A stretch of 64,000 bases of DNA from Pelagibacterium montanilacus (GTDB lineage: Bacteria; Pseudomonadota; Alphaproteobacteria; Rhizobiales; Devosiaceae): NCBI RefSeq assembly GCF_003992665.1, contig NZ_RZMX01000032.1, forward strand, positions 1-64,000. The letters are read 5' to 3'. Numbering within the stretch: the first letter of the stretch is position 1; each line of letters starts with the position of its first letter. The notes beneath the pieces were generated by a model that saw nothing but the letters and a program-made list of their open reading frames with translations, ran no database searches and was not told the DNA's origin. A program made the translations under genes and the position numbers. Shown piece by piece: positions 8,224-17,140 of this stretch.

Positions 8224-9723
8224 ATGACAGCTTCGAAACTGCTCCTGATCAGCGCGAGCATGCTCGCCCTGACCATGGGAACGGCCAGTGCACAGACCCT
8301 GAGCATTGGCCTCCAGGATGATCCGGACACGCTCGACCCGGCGCGCGGCGGCACCTATTCGGGCCGCATCGTGTTTGACGCCCTGTGCGACAAGCTCGTG
8401 GACATCGATGCCAATCTCGATATCGTGCCGCAGCTCGCGACCGAATGGTCCTGGAACGAGGACAGCACCGAGCTGACCATGAGCCTGCGCGACGACGTCG
8501 TCTTCCATGACGGCACGCCGTTCGACGCTGAAGCGGTGCGCGCCAATATCGAGCGCATGCAGACCATGGAAGGCTCGAGCCGGCGGTCCGAACTCTCGCC
8601 CATCACCTCGGTCGAGGTCGTGGACGATCACACCGTCACTCTCGTCCTTGAGACCCCGTTTGCGCCGCTTCTGTCGGTTCTGACCGACCGGGCCGGCATG
8701 ATGGTCTCGCCGACCGCCGCCGAAGGCAATGAAGACTTTGGCGCCGCCCCGGTCTGCTCGGGTCCCTACGAGTTCGCCGAACGCTCGGCGCGCGATTTCA
8801 TCCGGCTCGAGAAGTTCGACGACTACTGGAATGCCGACGAGATCGGGTACGAGGCCGTCGAATACCAGATCATCCCGGACTCCACCGTGCGCCTCTCGCG
8901 CATCCAGGCCGGCGATCTCGACGTCGCAGAGCGCATCGCGCCGACCGACCTCGAGGCCATCCGGTCCGACGAGAGCCTGCAGCTCCAGACCTCTCCGGGC
9001 CTGGCTGTCTCGCACCTGTTCATCAATGTCGGTGAAGAGGGCGGCATTCTCGCCGACAGCCCCGAGCTGCGCGAAGCGGTCGAACTGGCCATCGATCGCA
9101 TGGCGATCAACGAGGTTGCGTTCAACGGCGAGTTCACGCCCACCAACCAGATGATCCCGCCCTCGAGCATCTTCAACAGCTCGGCCCACCCGATCCCCGA
9201 GCGCGACGTCGCAGCCGCACAGGCTCTCGTCGAGGCGTCCGGGGTCGAGAACCCCACCATCGAGATCACCTACGAGAACTCGCTCACCGACGGCCGGGTC
9301 GCCCAGATCCTGCAGGCGATGATCCAGGAAGCGGGGTTCACGGTGAGCCTTTTGCCGCTCGAGACCTCCTCGGCCATCGAGCGCTATCTGGCGGGCAATT
9401 TCGAGCTCTATATCGGCAACTGGAGTGGCCGTGCGGACCCCGATCCCACGCTCTACACCTTCTTTGGGACCGGCGGCAGCCAGAACCTCAACGGCTACTC
9501 GTCCGAAGCGCTCGACGAGGTGCTGATCGCGGCGCGCGGCGAGCTGGACACCGAGGCCCGCCAGGGTCTCTATGAGGATGCCGCAGAGATCTATCTCACC
9601 GACCGGCCGACCATTCCGCTCTACCACTCGACCTGGTTTTATGGCGCCAGCGCCGATGTCGAAGGGATCACCATCTATCCCGACGGCATCTTCCGGGTGA
9701 CGGGCGTGGGCCCCGCCGAGTAA
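8224..9723 (+). CDS. Peptide/nickel-type ABC transporter periplasmic substrate-binding protein (SBP_bac_5)
   Basis: A 499-residue protein. A cleavable signal peptide covers residues 1-23 and ends ASAQ. The mature start LSIGLQDDPDTLDPARGG and the motif FHDGTPFDAEAVRANIERM are hallmarks of the DppA/OppA family. The ATG at 8224 is chosen because it follows AAAGGGGAACGAAG and opens the signal peptide; a longer frame back to 8125 is not supported. It delivers a peptide or peptide-like solute to the permeases at 9803-11634, energised by the fused ATPase on the other strand. A nearby gamma-glutamyl hydrolase and NagB suggest a glycopeptide or gamma-linked substrate. Confidence 0.93.
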   Translation: MTASKLLLISASMLALTMGTASAQTLSIGLQDDPDTLDPARGGTYSGRIVFDALCDKLVDIDANLDIVPQLATEWSWNEDSTELTMSLRDDVVFHDGTPFDAEAVRANIERMQTMEGSSRRSELSPITSVEVVDDHTVTLVLETPFAPLLSVLTDRAGMMVSPTAAEGNEDFGAAPVCSGPYEFAERSARDFIRLEKFDDYWNADEIGYEAVEYQIIPDSTVRLSRIQAGDLDVAERIAPTDLEAIRSDESLQLQTSPGLAVSHLFINVGEEGGILADSPELREAVELAIDRMAINEVAFNGEFTPTNQMIPPSSIFNSSAHPIPERDVAAAQALVEASGVENPTIEITYENSLTDGRVAQILQAMIQEAGFTVSLLPLETSSAIERYLAGNFELYIGNWSGRADPDPTLYTFFGTGGSQNLNGYSSEALDEVLIAARGELDTEARQGLYEDAAEIYLTDRPTIPLYHSTWFYGASADVEGITIYPDGIFRVTGVGPAE

Positions 9724-9739
9724 TCTCGCACAAGGATTC

Positions 9740-9764
9740 AGAGCCCGGCATCTCGCCGGGCTCT
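9740..9764 (+). terminator. Intercistronic stem-loop after the binding-protein gene
   Basis: AGAGCCCGGC (9740-9749) and GCCGGGCTCT (9755-9764) form a perfect 10-bp stem with a 5-base loop, 16 bases after the binding-protein stop codon. No T-run follows. It is therefore better read as an mRNA-stabilising hairpin or partial attenuator that keeps the binding protein in excess over its permeases than as a full terminator. Confidence 0.7.
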
Positions 9765-9802
9765 GGCCATCGACACCATCTTTTCGGGGACCGGATCCTT
9801 TC

Positions 9803-10744
9803 ATGCTCCAGTTCATCGCACGCCGCATCCTGGTTTCGATCCCGACGCTCTTTCTCGTGTCGGTGCTCGTGTTCTTCCTGCTCAAGCTGCTGCCCGGAGA
9901 TCCGGCGCTGGCGCTGGCCGGACAGGAACCGAGCCCTGAAGTCATCGCCTATATCCGCGCCCGCTACGGCCTCGACCAGCCGCTTCCGGTCCAGTATTTC
10001 ACCTGGCTGTGGGGCATTTTGCAGGGCGATTTCGGCACCTCCATCCGGACGGGCCTTCCCATCTCGGAGATGCTCGTCCAGCGCCTGCCGGTAACCCTGC
10101 AGCTCTCGCTCCAGGCCATGCTGATCGCGCTGATGATCGGCATTCCCGCCGGCGTGTTCGCCGCCATCCATCGCGGTACGCCCATCGACTACACCGTCAG
10201 CCTGATCGGTCTGGGCGGGCTCTCGATCCCCAGTTTCTGGCTCGGCATCATGCTGATCCTGTTCTTTGCAGTTTCCCTCGGCTGGCTGCCCAGCGGCGGC
10301 TACGTCCGGTTCTCGGAATCGCCCATCGACAATCTGCGCTATACCCTCCTGCCCTCGATCGTGCTGGGCACCGCCGCCGCCGCCATCGTGATGCGGCATA
10401 CCCGGTCCTCGATGATCGCGGTTCTCAAGCAGGATTTCGTGCGCACCGCGCGGGCCAAGGGGCTCAAGGAGAACATCGTCGTGGTCCGACACGCTTTGCG
10501 GAACGGCCTGATCCCGGTGGTGACCACCAGCACGCTGCATCTGGGCGAACTGCTCTCGGGCGCGGTGCTGACCGAACAGGTCTTCGGCATCCCCGGGTTC
10601 GGCAAGATGATCGTCGATGGCGTCTTCAGCCGCGACTATGCCGTGGTCCAGGCCGTGGTGCTGTGCTCGGCTGTGATCTTCATCATTCTCAGCCTGATCG
10701 CCGATCTGGCCTATGTCATCCTCAGCCCGAGGCTGCGCTCATGA
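9803..10744 (+). CDS. Dipeptide/oligopeptide ABC transporter permease, DppB type
   Basis: A 313-residue inner-membrane permease. The N-terminus (FIARRILVSIPTLFLVSVLVF followed by LLPGDPA) is characteristic of DppB/OppB. Six hydrophobic helices are visible. The cytoplasmic coupling (EAA) loop is RTARAKGLKENIVVVRHALRNGLIP. It ends in an ATGA overlap with the DppC-type gene, so the two are translationally coupled and probably pair as a heterodimer. The intercistronic hairpin upstream separates it from the binding-protein gene. Confidence 0.93.
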   Translation: MLQFIARRILVSIPTLFLVSVLVFFLLKLLPGDPALALAGQEPSPEVIAYIRARYGLDQPLPVQYFTWLWGILQGDFGTSIRTGLPISEMLVQRLPVTLQLSLQAMLIALMIGIPAGVFAAIHRGTPIDYTVSLIGLGGLSIPSFWLGIMLILFFAVSLGWLPSGGYVRFSESPIDNLRYTLLPSIVLGTAAAAIVMRHTRSSMIAVLKQDFVRTARAKGLKENIVVVRHALRNGLIPVVTTSTLHLGELLSGAVLTEQVFGIPGFGKMIVDGVFSRDYAVVQAVVLCSAVIFIILSLIADLAYVILSPRLRS

Positions 10745-11634
10745 CGAACGACACGTCCACGCCTGCCCCCACGCCCCTTGCCGGACCGCGCGCCTCGGGA
10801 CGCAAATCCGCGCTCAGGCGCTGCCTCTCGCACCCCAGCACGATCATCGGCGGCACCATCGTCGTTTTCTTCGTGCTTGTCGCGGTGTTCGCGCCCCTGA
10901 TCGCGCCCTTTGATCCGCTGGCGTCCAACTGGGGCAATGTGCGCCAGCCGCCTTCGGCACTCCACTGGTTCGGCACAGACGATCTGGGCCGGGACGTGCT
11001 CTCGCGGGTGATCTTCGGGGCGCGGGCCTCGCTGGCCGCCGGCATCATCGCCGTAGCGCTCGCCATCGCCCTCGGGGTGCCGCTGGGCCTGATGGCGGGC
11101 TATTTCGGCGGACTGGTCGACATGGTGATCTCACGGCTCACCGATGCGCTGCTGGCCGTGCCGTTCCTCGTCCTGGCCATCGCGCTCGCAGCCTTTCTCG
11201 GCCCGAGCCTTCAGAACGCGATGATCGCGATCGGGGTGGCGGCGATGCCGATCTTCATCCGGCTGACCCGCGGACAGGTGCTCTCGATCAAGAACGAGGA
11301 TTACGTCACCGCCGTGCGCGGGCTCGGGGTCAGGGACCGCGCGATCATCGTCTCGCACATCCTGCCCAATGTTCTCGCGCCCATCGTGGTGCAGGGCACC
11401 ATCACCATGGCGGTAGCCGTGCTCGCCGAGGCAAGCCTTGCCTTCCTCGGGCTCGGCCAGATGCCCCCTGCCCCCTCATGGGGCTCGATGCTCGACATCG
11501 CGCGCCAGTTCCTCACCCAGGCTCCATGGATGGCGGTGTGGCCGGGGGTGGCGATCATCGCGATCGTTCTGGGCTTCAACCTTCTGGGCGACGGGCTCAA
11601 CGACACCCTCACCCCCCAGCAGGAAGACGGCTAG
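10741..11634 (+). CDS. Dipeptide/oligopeptide ABC transporter permease, DppC type
   Basis: A 297-residue permease with an N-terminal helix followed by IAPFDPLASNWGNVRQPPS and HWFGTDDLGRDVLSR, both typical of DppC/OppC. The EAA loop reads TAVRGLGVRDRAIIVSHILPNVLAPIVV. The ATG at 10741 overlaps the upstream TGA by four bases; the longer upstream open frame belongs to another frame of dppB. Its TAG stop codon (11632-11634) is also the first three bases of a dispersed intergenic repeat. Confidence 0.93.
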   Translation: MTNDTSTPAPTPLAGPRASGRKSALRRCLSHPSTIIGGTIVVFFVLVAVFAPLIAPFDPLASNWGNVRQPPSALHWFGTDDLGRDVLSRVIFGARASLAAGIIAVALAIALGVPLGLMAGYFGGLVDMVISRLTDALLAVPFLVLAIALAAFLGPSLQNAMIAIGVAAMPIFIRLTRGQVLSIKNEDYVTAVRGLGVRDRAIIVSHILPNVLAPIVVQGTITMAVAVLAEASLAFLGLGQMPPAPSWGSMLDIARQFLTQAPWMAVWPGVAIIAIVLGFNLLGDGLNDTLTPQQEDG

Positions 11635-11710
11635 AGCGTTTCCAGGACAAGTGGAAACACCTTTCCGGTTCGGAAACGCGACACATCAAAGACCTAGAGC
11701 ATATCCCCCC
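11632..11710 (+). repeat. Dispersed intergenic stem-loop repeat, copy A
   Basis: The block starts TAGAGCGTTTCCAGGAC, contains CGGTTCGGAAACGCG, and ends CATCAAAGACCTAGAGC. Nearly the same sequence recurs in reverse complement at 43841-43912 and in diverged form at 62882-62973 and 44022-44097. GTTTCC and GGAAAC arms allow folding. Comparable families lie scattered between genes in rhizobial genomes. The copy begins inside the dppC stop codon. Confidence 0.75.
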
Positions 11711-11723
11711 GGGATGGCGTGCC

Positions 11724-12587
11724 TCAGCTCATCTCGGCGAGTGCCAGCACCCGGCGGGCCAATGCGCCCCCCGGCCTGGCCAGGTCTTCGAGAATGGAAA
11801 AATGATTGGCCCCGGCAACCGGCACGATCTGGCCGGTGCGCCCGGCCAGTCCCCAGGCGGCGGCGTAGTCGCGCGACTGGCGCTGAAGCTCGGGCAGTTC
11901 CGCCGTGCCCCAGGCCACCGCCAGCGGCTTGTCGGTTTCCGGGATTGCAAGGATCGGGCTCAAGCCGGCCACGTCCTCGGGGGTCAGCCCCAGCTTGTCG
12001 TTGAGCACGCCGCGCCGGATCGGCTCGAGATCGTAGATGCCTGAAACCGCGAGTCCTGCGTCGACCTCCGGCAGCGCCATTGCGCCGGCGGCAAGGTGCC
12101 CCCCGGCCGACCAGCCCGAAACGATCAGCCGGCTGCGCCCGATGCCATGGGACGGCCCTTCCCGGCGCAACCAGCCGAGCGAAGCCGCCACCTCCTGGGT
12201 GATCTGGGCCAGCGTGGCCTCGGGCGCCAGCGTGTAGCCGGGCAGCGCCACGTCGACGCCCGCGCCCAGCATGCCCTCGGCCATGCACGAGAAGATTTCC
12301 TTGGAATTGCGCTGCCAATAGCCACCATGGATGAAGACCAGCAGCGGCGCATCGTCCGCCCCTGACCGGAAGATGTCGATCCGGTTGCGTTGGCGCGAAC
12401 CATAGGCGAGGTCCACAAGCTCGGGCTGGCGCGCGCGCAGGGCGGCACTCCGGCGCGACCAGTCTGCGAGGAAGTCCGCACTGGCGCTCACTGCGCCGCT
12501 GTTGTCATAGGCCTGGTCGAGTTCGGCCCGGTCCATGCCCCGCCACAGATCGGTGCCGGGCATGGGCGCAAGGGCGATTTCGCTCAC
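11724..12587 (-). CDS. Alpha/beta hydrolase, arylformamidase/esterase-like
   Basis: A 287-residue alpha/beta hydrolase. The oxyanion loop is HGGYW (87-91), the nucleophile elbow GWSAGGH places Ser160, and the catalytic His is His262 in GANHFSI. The HGGYW form and overall length resemble kynurenine formamidase-like and carboxylesterase-like enzymes. It overlaps the ABC ATPase gene by ATGA and is the last gene of the allophanate-hydrolase operon. Here it more likely hydrolyses an amide or ester precursor feeding that pathway than kynurenine. The substrate is not shown. Confidence 0.82.
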   Translation of the reverse strand: MSEIALAPMPGTDLWRGMDRAELDQAYDNSGAVSASADFLADWSRRSAALRARQPELVDLAYGSRQRNRIDIFRSGADDAPLLVFIHGGYWQRNSKEIFSCMAEGMLGAGVDVALPGYTLAPEATLAQITQEVAASLGWLRREGPSHGIGRSRLIVSGWSAGGHLAAGAMALPEVDAGLAVSGIYDLEPIRRGVLNDKLGLTPEDVAGLSPILAIPETDKPLAVAWGTAELPELQRQSRDYAAAWGLAGRTGQIVPVAGANHFSILEDLARPGGALARRVLALAEMS

Positions 12588-13363
12588 GCCGCGACCTTGC
12601 CGTGGTGGCTGTGCAGCTTGGCCGAAAGCGAGCGCCGCAGATCGTTGAACTCGGCGCCCGAGACGTCGCGCGGGCGCGGCAGGCCGATCTCGATGTCATT
12701 GTCGATCCGCCCCGGCCCCGCGCTCATGACGATGACCCGCTTGGAGAGGACGATCGCCTCCTCGATCGAGTGCGTGACGAACAGCACGGTCAGCTTGGTG
12801 CGCTCCCAGAGCTCGAGCAACTCGTCCTGGAGCCGCTCACGGGTCATGGCGTCCAGCGCCCCGAACGGTTCGTCCATCAGAACCACTTCGGCCTCGTTGG
12901 CCAGCACCCTTGCGATCGCCACGCGCTGCTTCATCCCGCCCGAAAGCTGGTGGGGATAGACGTCGGCAAATTTCCCCAGACCCACGAGGTCCACGAAATG
13001 ATCGACGGTCTGCTTGATCTCGCGGCTGGGCCGCCCGCGAGAGGCCGGGCCGAACCCGATATTGTCGCGCACCGTCAGCCAGGGAAAGAGCCCGTAGTCC
13101 TGGAACACCATGCCGCGCGAGGGATCGGGCCCCTTGATGGGACGGCCCCACATCAGGGCCTCCCCGGTGCTGGCACTCTCAAAGCCGGCCACGATCCGCA
13201 GCAGGGTGGATTTCCCGCAGCCCGAGGCGCCGATCAGGCACACGAACTCGCCGCGCGCGACGTCGAGACTGGCGTCATGGAGCGCCTCGATGCGCCGGCC
13301 CTGCATCTCGAACGTCTTGCCGACATTGCGCAGGGAAAGGATCGGAGGTTGGGTCTCAGACAT
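12584..13363 (-). CDS. ABC transporter ATP-binding protein, nitrate/sulfonate/taurine type
   Basis: A 259-residue SsuB/TauB-like ATPase. Walker A is GASGCGKST (45-53), the Q-loop region is GMVFQDYGLFPWLTV, the signature is LSGGMKQR and Walker B is VVLMDEPFGALD. It provides energy for the permease at 13356-14207, with which it overlaps by eight bases, and the binding protein at 14211-15173. The transporter class imports small oxyanions, sulfonates or nitrogen compounds such as ureas, guanidines and pyrimidine precursors. Specificity rests with the binding protein. Confidence 0.92.
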   Translation of the reverse strand: MSETQPPILSLRNVGKTFEMQGRRIEALHDASLDVARGEFVCLIGASGCGKSTLLRIVAGFESASTGEALMWGRPIKGPDPSRGMVFQDYGLFPWLTVRDNIGFGPASRGRPSREIKQTVDHFVDLVGLGKFADVYPHQLSGGMKQRVAIARVLANEAEVVLMDEPFGALDAMTRERLQDELLELWERTKLTVLFVTHSIEEAIVLSKRVIVMSAGPGRIDNDIEIGLPRPRDVSGAEFNDLRRSLSAKLHSHHGKVAA

Positions 13364-14207
13364 GGTTGGGACTCCAGGACAAGAGCTTGCGGCCGATCAT
13401 CAGGATGATGCGGTCCGAGATGAACCCGGCCACCCCGATCGCGATCATGCCGCAGATGACGATTTCGGTCCGCGAGAGCTGGCGGGCTTCCATGATGATG
13501 GCGCCCAGCCCGGTGGGGACCCCGGTCATCTCGCCGATGACGATGATCATCCAGGCAAAGCCCAGTCCCAGCCGCAGGCCGGTAAAGATCGCCGGCAATG
13601 CGGCGGGCAGCACCACCTTGGTAAATTGCGCGGACTGTGTGCATCCGAGCATGCTCGCCGCTTCGAAAAGGCGCGGTTCCACCGAGCGCACCCCGAAAAC
13701 GGTGTTGATCAGGATCGGATAGAAGGCGCCCAGAAAGACAAGGAAGATCGCCGAGGTCGGCCCGATCCCGAAGATGATCATGGCCAGCGGCAGCCAGGCT
13801 GTCACCGGAATGGGGCGCATGATCTGGAGGATGGGATCGAACATTTCGCGCACGACGGTGATCCGGCCGATCATCAGGCCGAGCGGCAGGGCGACGAGCA
13901 CGGCGAGAAAAAACCCGCCATAGACCCGTGAGACCGAAGCGATCGTATGGGTGAGCAGCGTGCCGCTGAAAAAGTCGTTGCGGATCCCGCCCACGGCGAG
14001 ATCGTAGAAGGCGAGTGCCACTTGGTAGGGTGGCGGAATGAGGCTGTAGGCCCGCCCCGCCGTCGCCAGGTGCCACCCGATCAGCAGCAGCGCCGGCAAC
14101 AGCAGCGCCAGGGCCGGCGCCCTGAGCCGCGCACCCTCGAAGGCCATTGGCCTCCGAGGGGACGATGCGGCGGCTGGTGCGTTGGACCGGTCGGCCGCTA
14201 AGGTCAT
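13356..14207 (-). CDS. ABC transporter permease, SsuC/TauC type
   Basis: A 283-residue inner-membrane permease with about six helices and the binding-protein-dependent transport signature CTQSAQFTKVVLPAALPAIF in the coupling loop. VRSVEPRLFEAASMLG before it and GLRLGLGFAWMIIVIGEM after it are typical of SsuC/TauC. It lies three bases after the binding-protein stop codon and overlaps the ATPase gene by eight bases, so the three transporter genes form one translational unit. Confidence 0.9.
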   Translation of the reverse strand: MTLAADRSNAPAAASSPRRPMAFEGARLRAPALALLLPALLLIGWHLATAGRAYSLIPPPYQVALAFYDLAVGGIRNDFFSGTLLTHTIASVSRVYGGFFLAVLVALPLGLMIGRITVVREMFDPILQIMRPIPVTAWLPLAMIIFGIGPTSAIFLVFLGAFYPILINTVFGVRSVEPRLFEAASMLGCTQSAQFTKVVLPAALPAIFTGLRLGLGFAWMIIVIGEMTGVPTGLGAIIMEARQLSRTEIVICGMIAIGVAGFISDRIILMIGRKLLSWSPNHV

Positions 14208-14210
14208 GAT

Positions 14211-15173
14211 CTAGCCCCTTTGCCTGATCGCTTCGACGAAGCTGGTGTCGAACAGGGTGTCGAAATCGGGAAGCGCCTGAATCTGGTTGAGCTCCACCAT
14301 ATGCTCGGCATAGGTCATCGACTGGGCCAGTTCGGTCTCCCCGAAATCCCAGGTCAGTTCCACATTGGGCGCGGAAATCTCGATGGCGTCGCGCTGCTGG
14401 CCGAGCTGCATGACGGCCATCTCGACCAGCTCGTCGGGATTGGCCATGGCGTGCTCGGACGCCTGCCGGTGAATGCCCAGAATGACCTCCACAAGCTCGG
14501 GACGCTCGGTCAGCGTGTCGCGGTGGGCCCCGAAGATCATGTTGAGCGCGCCCATTTCGGTGCCATAGGGATACTCGACGATCTTGCCCACGCCCGAAGC
14601 CAGGCTCACGCCGGGGGCCGGCTCGGCGCCCACATAGGCGTCGATATCCCCGCGTGCCAGCGCCAGGTGCATCTCGCTGAACGAAATGCGGACCGGGGTG
14701 ATATCGGCGACCGACATCCCTTCCATGCGCAGCCGCTCGAGGATGAACACCTCCTGGGTCGAGCCCGGCCAGATCGCCACGCGCTTGCCGCGCAGATCGG
14801 CGATGGATTCGATGTCGCTTTCAGCGCCCGCAACGACGCCCATGCCCTTGTTGCAGGCTCCGCCGATCACGACGATGGGTTCGCCCGCCGCCGCACCCAG
14901 GGTCGCAGCCGCGATCCCGAACATGCCGAAATCGACGGACTTGGTCACCACCGCGTTCTTGCCTTCGGTCGGGCTCTCGAACGGGATGACCTCGACCCGG
15001 TACCCCTCGGGGGTGAACTGGGAATAGAAATGCGGGGCGATCGAATGGATGAGCTTGAGCGCCCCCATGCGGATGGTCGTTTCGGACTGCGCGTGCACGA
15101 ACGGCATGGGCAGTGCTGCAGACGCCGCCGCGGTTGCGGCAGTGGTGGCGAGGAATTTACGTCGGGTAATCAT
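14211..15173 (-). CDS. ABC transporter periplasmic binding protein, SsuA/NMT1-like, Tat signal
   Basis: A 320-residue protein. Residues 1-28 form a twin-arginine-type signal (ITRRKFLATTAATAAASA, ending FVHAQS), so it may be exported folded. The body has the NMT1/SsuA two-lobe pattern: IPFESPTEGKNAVVTKSVDFGMFGIAAATL near residue 65 and DIDAYVGAEPAPG near the middle. It shares an ATGA overlap with the allophanate hydrolase gene. The substrate is probably a small nitrogen compound that ends as allophanate, by association only. Confidence 0.9.
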   Translation of the reverse strand: MITRRKFLATTAATAAASAALPMPFVHAQSETTIRMGALKLIHSIAPHFYSQFTPEGYRVEVIPFESPTEGKNAVVTKSVDFGMFGIAAATLGAAAGEPIVVIGGACNKGMGVVAGAESDIESIADLRGKRVAIWPGSTQEVFILERLRMEGMSVADITPVRISFSEMHLALARGDIDAYVGAEPAPGVSLASGVGKIVEYPYGTEMGALNMIFGAHRDTLTERPELVEVILGIHRQASEHAMANPDELVEMAVMQLGQQRDAIEISAPNVELTWDFGETELAQSMTYAEHMVELNQIQALPDFDTLFDTSFVEAIRQRG

Positions 15174-17041
15174 GGCCTGTGCTCCTGAGCGTTTCTGGCG
15201 GTAGCATGAGTGATCTGGGTGGCCTGGCCGGCGGAGAGGTAGTTCCGCCAGCCGCCGAACGCGGTGATGTCCTCGGCATGCGCGAGCGCGTGGTGTTCGC
15301 AGATGAAGCCCTTGACCAGACTTCCGTCACGGGTTTCCACCGTGCCGATGCCGAGCGGAGCCGGGATCTCGGCAACAAAACTGCCAAACGCAGCAAGGGG
15401 CACATCCCAGAGCTCGATTTCTATGGCGCCCGCACCCCCGTCCCGGGACAGCCCGGGCCTGGGCGGGACGCTTCCGGGCAGGGCGTAAAGGCTGTAGCCC
15501 GGCGCCGTCTTCGTGGTCTCGACCAGCCGCGCGCCTCGGCCGGTGAGCTGTGCGTTGAGCGGTTCGCCTTCCAGATGGGCGCCCACCACGGCAAGCCGCA
15601 CAAAGCCCTCGGTCCCGGGCGCCTCGGTGACGGCGCGCGTTCGTGAAAGCGCCGCCTCACCGGCTCCGAGCCGCGCATAGGGATCGGCGCGATGCAGCCG
15701 GTCGGCCATCGCGGCAAGCAGCCCGTCGCTCAGCGCCGGACCGATGAGCGTCACCCCCAGCGGCAGGCCCGCCCCGCTCCATCCGGCGGGCACCGCGATC
15801 GCGGCCATGTCCATGAGGTTGACGAAATTGGTGAACAGCCCGAGCCGGGAATTGCAGGCGATCGGATCGGCAATCATCTCCTCGACCGTCGGGTGTTCGG
15901 GCGCCGTGGGCACCACGAAAACGTCGATCTGCTCAAGCATCGCCTTGGCCTTGAGGGTCAGTTCGGCCAGCCTGTACTGACCTTCGAACGCGTCGACCGC
16001 CGAGTAGCCGGCTCCTGCCAGCACGATCTCGCGCACCACGGGGTGAATGGCCTCGGGCTGGGATGCGGCGAAGGGCGCGATGGCGGCGAGACGCTCGGCG
16101 ACCCAGGGGCCCGAATAGAGCAGTGCGGCAGCGGCTTCGAGCGGGCCATAGTCGATCTCGACCGCCCGGCCTCCCTGACGCTCCAGCGTGCCGATGGCGG
16201 CCCGATAGGCGCCCGCCACCTCCGGGGTGCAGCGCGCGAGCACCGCCTCGTCGAGCACGCCGAACCGGAACCGCGCCGGCACCGTGGCAGCGAGTGCGTC
16301 CCCGCCCGCCCGGCCATAGGGATCCGCGCGGTCCTTTATGGCCGCGGCGCGCAGCACGATCAGGGCATCATCGACGGTATTGGCCAGGATCGATACGCAG
16401 TCGAGCGTCCGGCAGGCGGGCACCACGCCGCTTGTGCTGATCAGCCCCCGGCTCGGCTTGAGACCCACGATGTTGTTGAAGCCGGCGGGCACGCGGCCCG
16501 AGCCCGCCGTGTCGGTGCCCAGCGCGAAAGGCACCTGCCCCAGCGCCACGGCCACCGCCGATCCCGAGCTCGACCCGCCCGAAACATGGGCGTCGTTGAT
16601 GGCACAGGTGGGAATGCCGTAAGGCGTCCGCGTGCCGTTGAGCCCGGTCGCGAACTGATCGAGATTGGTCTTGCCCACAGGAATGGCACCCGCCGCGACG
16701 AGTTGCTCGACGACGAAGGCCGAGGTCTCGGGGCGGTAGGCGAATTCCGGGCATCCCGCGGTCGTCTCGAGCCCGGCGACATCGATATTGTCCTTGACCC
16801 CAAAGGGGATTCCGAACAGCGGCAGATCCTCTCCCGCCTCGAGCCGGCCCTGCGCCGCAGCGAGCAGATCGTGCGCCCGGACCCGGTCCATCACCGATAT
16901 CCACACGGGCTGGCCCGTTGCCGCGATGGCATCGAGCGCGGCGTCGAGATCGGCCAAGGCATCCCGCCCGGCGCGATAGGCGGCGACACGCGCCGCGATA
17001 TCGGGGAACTGGGCTGACGGTGGGGAAGCCAAACTGGTCAA
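15170..17041 (-). CDS. atzF: Allophanate hydrolase (AtzF type)
   Basis: About 623 residues from a TTG start at 17041. The N-terminal amidase domain has the Ser-cisSer-Lys triad: Lys83 in GVKDNID, Ser157 in SGGSSSGS and Ser181 in GTDTAGSGR. The spacings (74 and 24 residues) equal those of AtzF (Lys91, Ser165, Ser189). The C-terminal domain (FVRLAVVGAHLEGEPLNAQL to FICEHHALAHAEDITAFGGW) is the AtzF/DUR1 allophanate-specific domain. The enzyme converts allophanate to ammonia and CO2. The frame is open to a GTG at 17146, but that would bury the divergent LysR control region, so a start at 17041 or 17032 is preferred. There is no urea carboxylase or biuret hydrolase nearby. Confidence 0.88.
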   Translation of the reverse strand: MTSLASPPSAQFPDIAARVAAYRAGRDALADLDAALDAIAATGQPVWISVMDRVRAHDLLAAAQGRLEAGEDLPLFGIPFGVKDNIDVAGLETTAGCPEFAYRPETSAFVVEQLVAAGAIPVGKTNLDQFATGLNGTRTPYGIPTCAINDAHVSGGSSSGSAVAVALGQVPFALGTDTAGSGRVPAGFNNIVGLKPSRGLISTSGVVPACRTLDCVSILANTVDDALIVLRAAAIKDRADPYGRAGGDALAATVPARFRFGVLDEAVLARCTPEVAGAYRAAIGTLERQGGRAVEIDYGPLEAAAALLYSGPWVAERLAAIAPFAASQPEAIHPVVREIVLAGAGYSAVDAFEGQYRLAELTLKAKAMLEQIDVFVVPTAPEHPTVEEMIADPIACNSRLGLFTNFVNLMDMAAIAVPAGWSGAGLPLGVTLIGPALSDGLLAAMADRLHRADPYARLGAGEAALSRTRAVTEAPGTEGFVRLAVVGAHLEGEPLNAQLTGRGARLVETTKTAPGYSLYALPGSVPPRPGLSRDGGAGAIEIELWDVPLAAFGSFVAEIPAPLGIGTVETRDGSLVKGFICEHHALAHAEDITAFGGWRNYLSAGQATQITHATARNAQEHRP

Positions 17042-17053
17042 GACAACTGCCCG

Positions 17054-17082
17054 GATACGATTGCGTTGGGGTAAAGCGTATC
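17054..17082. promoter_or_regulatory. Inverted repeat in the divergent allophanate hydrolase/LysR control region
   Basis: GATACG (17054-17059) and CGTATC (17077-17082) are exact inverted arms spaced 17 bases apart in the 122-base divergent gap. This is a candidate second regulator or activation site beside the T-N11-A box at 17124-17140. Confidence 0.45.
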
Positions 17083-17123
17083 GTTTTGGCCGTTGCCGTC
17101 TATTGCTTGTTTTTGATCGCCGT

Positions 17124-17140
17124 GTTGCAATAATCGCAAC
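17124..17140. promoter_or_regulatory. LysR-type T-N11-A box
   Basis: GTTGC-AATAATC-GCAAC (17124-17140) is a perfect five-base dyad. Its inner part, T at 17126 to A at 17138, fits the LysR consensus T-N11-A. It lies 23 bases before the LysR start codon, as expected for an autoregulated divergent LysR promoter. Confidence 0.6.

Noticed and set aside
8029-9945. Long antisense open frame of about 638 codons opposite the peptide-binding protein
   Set aside because: Codon-position GC bias in a high-GC gene opens antisense frames; the plus-strand protein has a signal peptide and full family motifs, while the antisense product has none.
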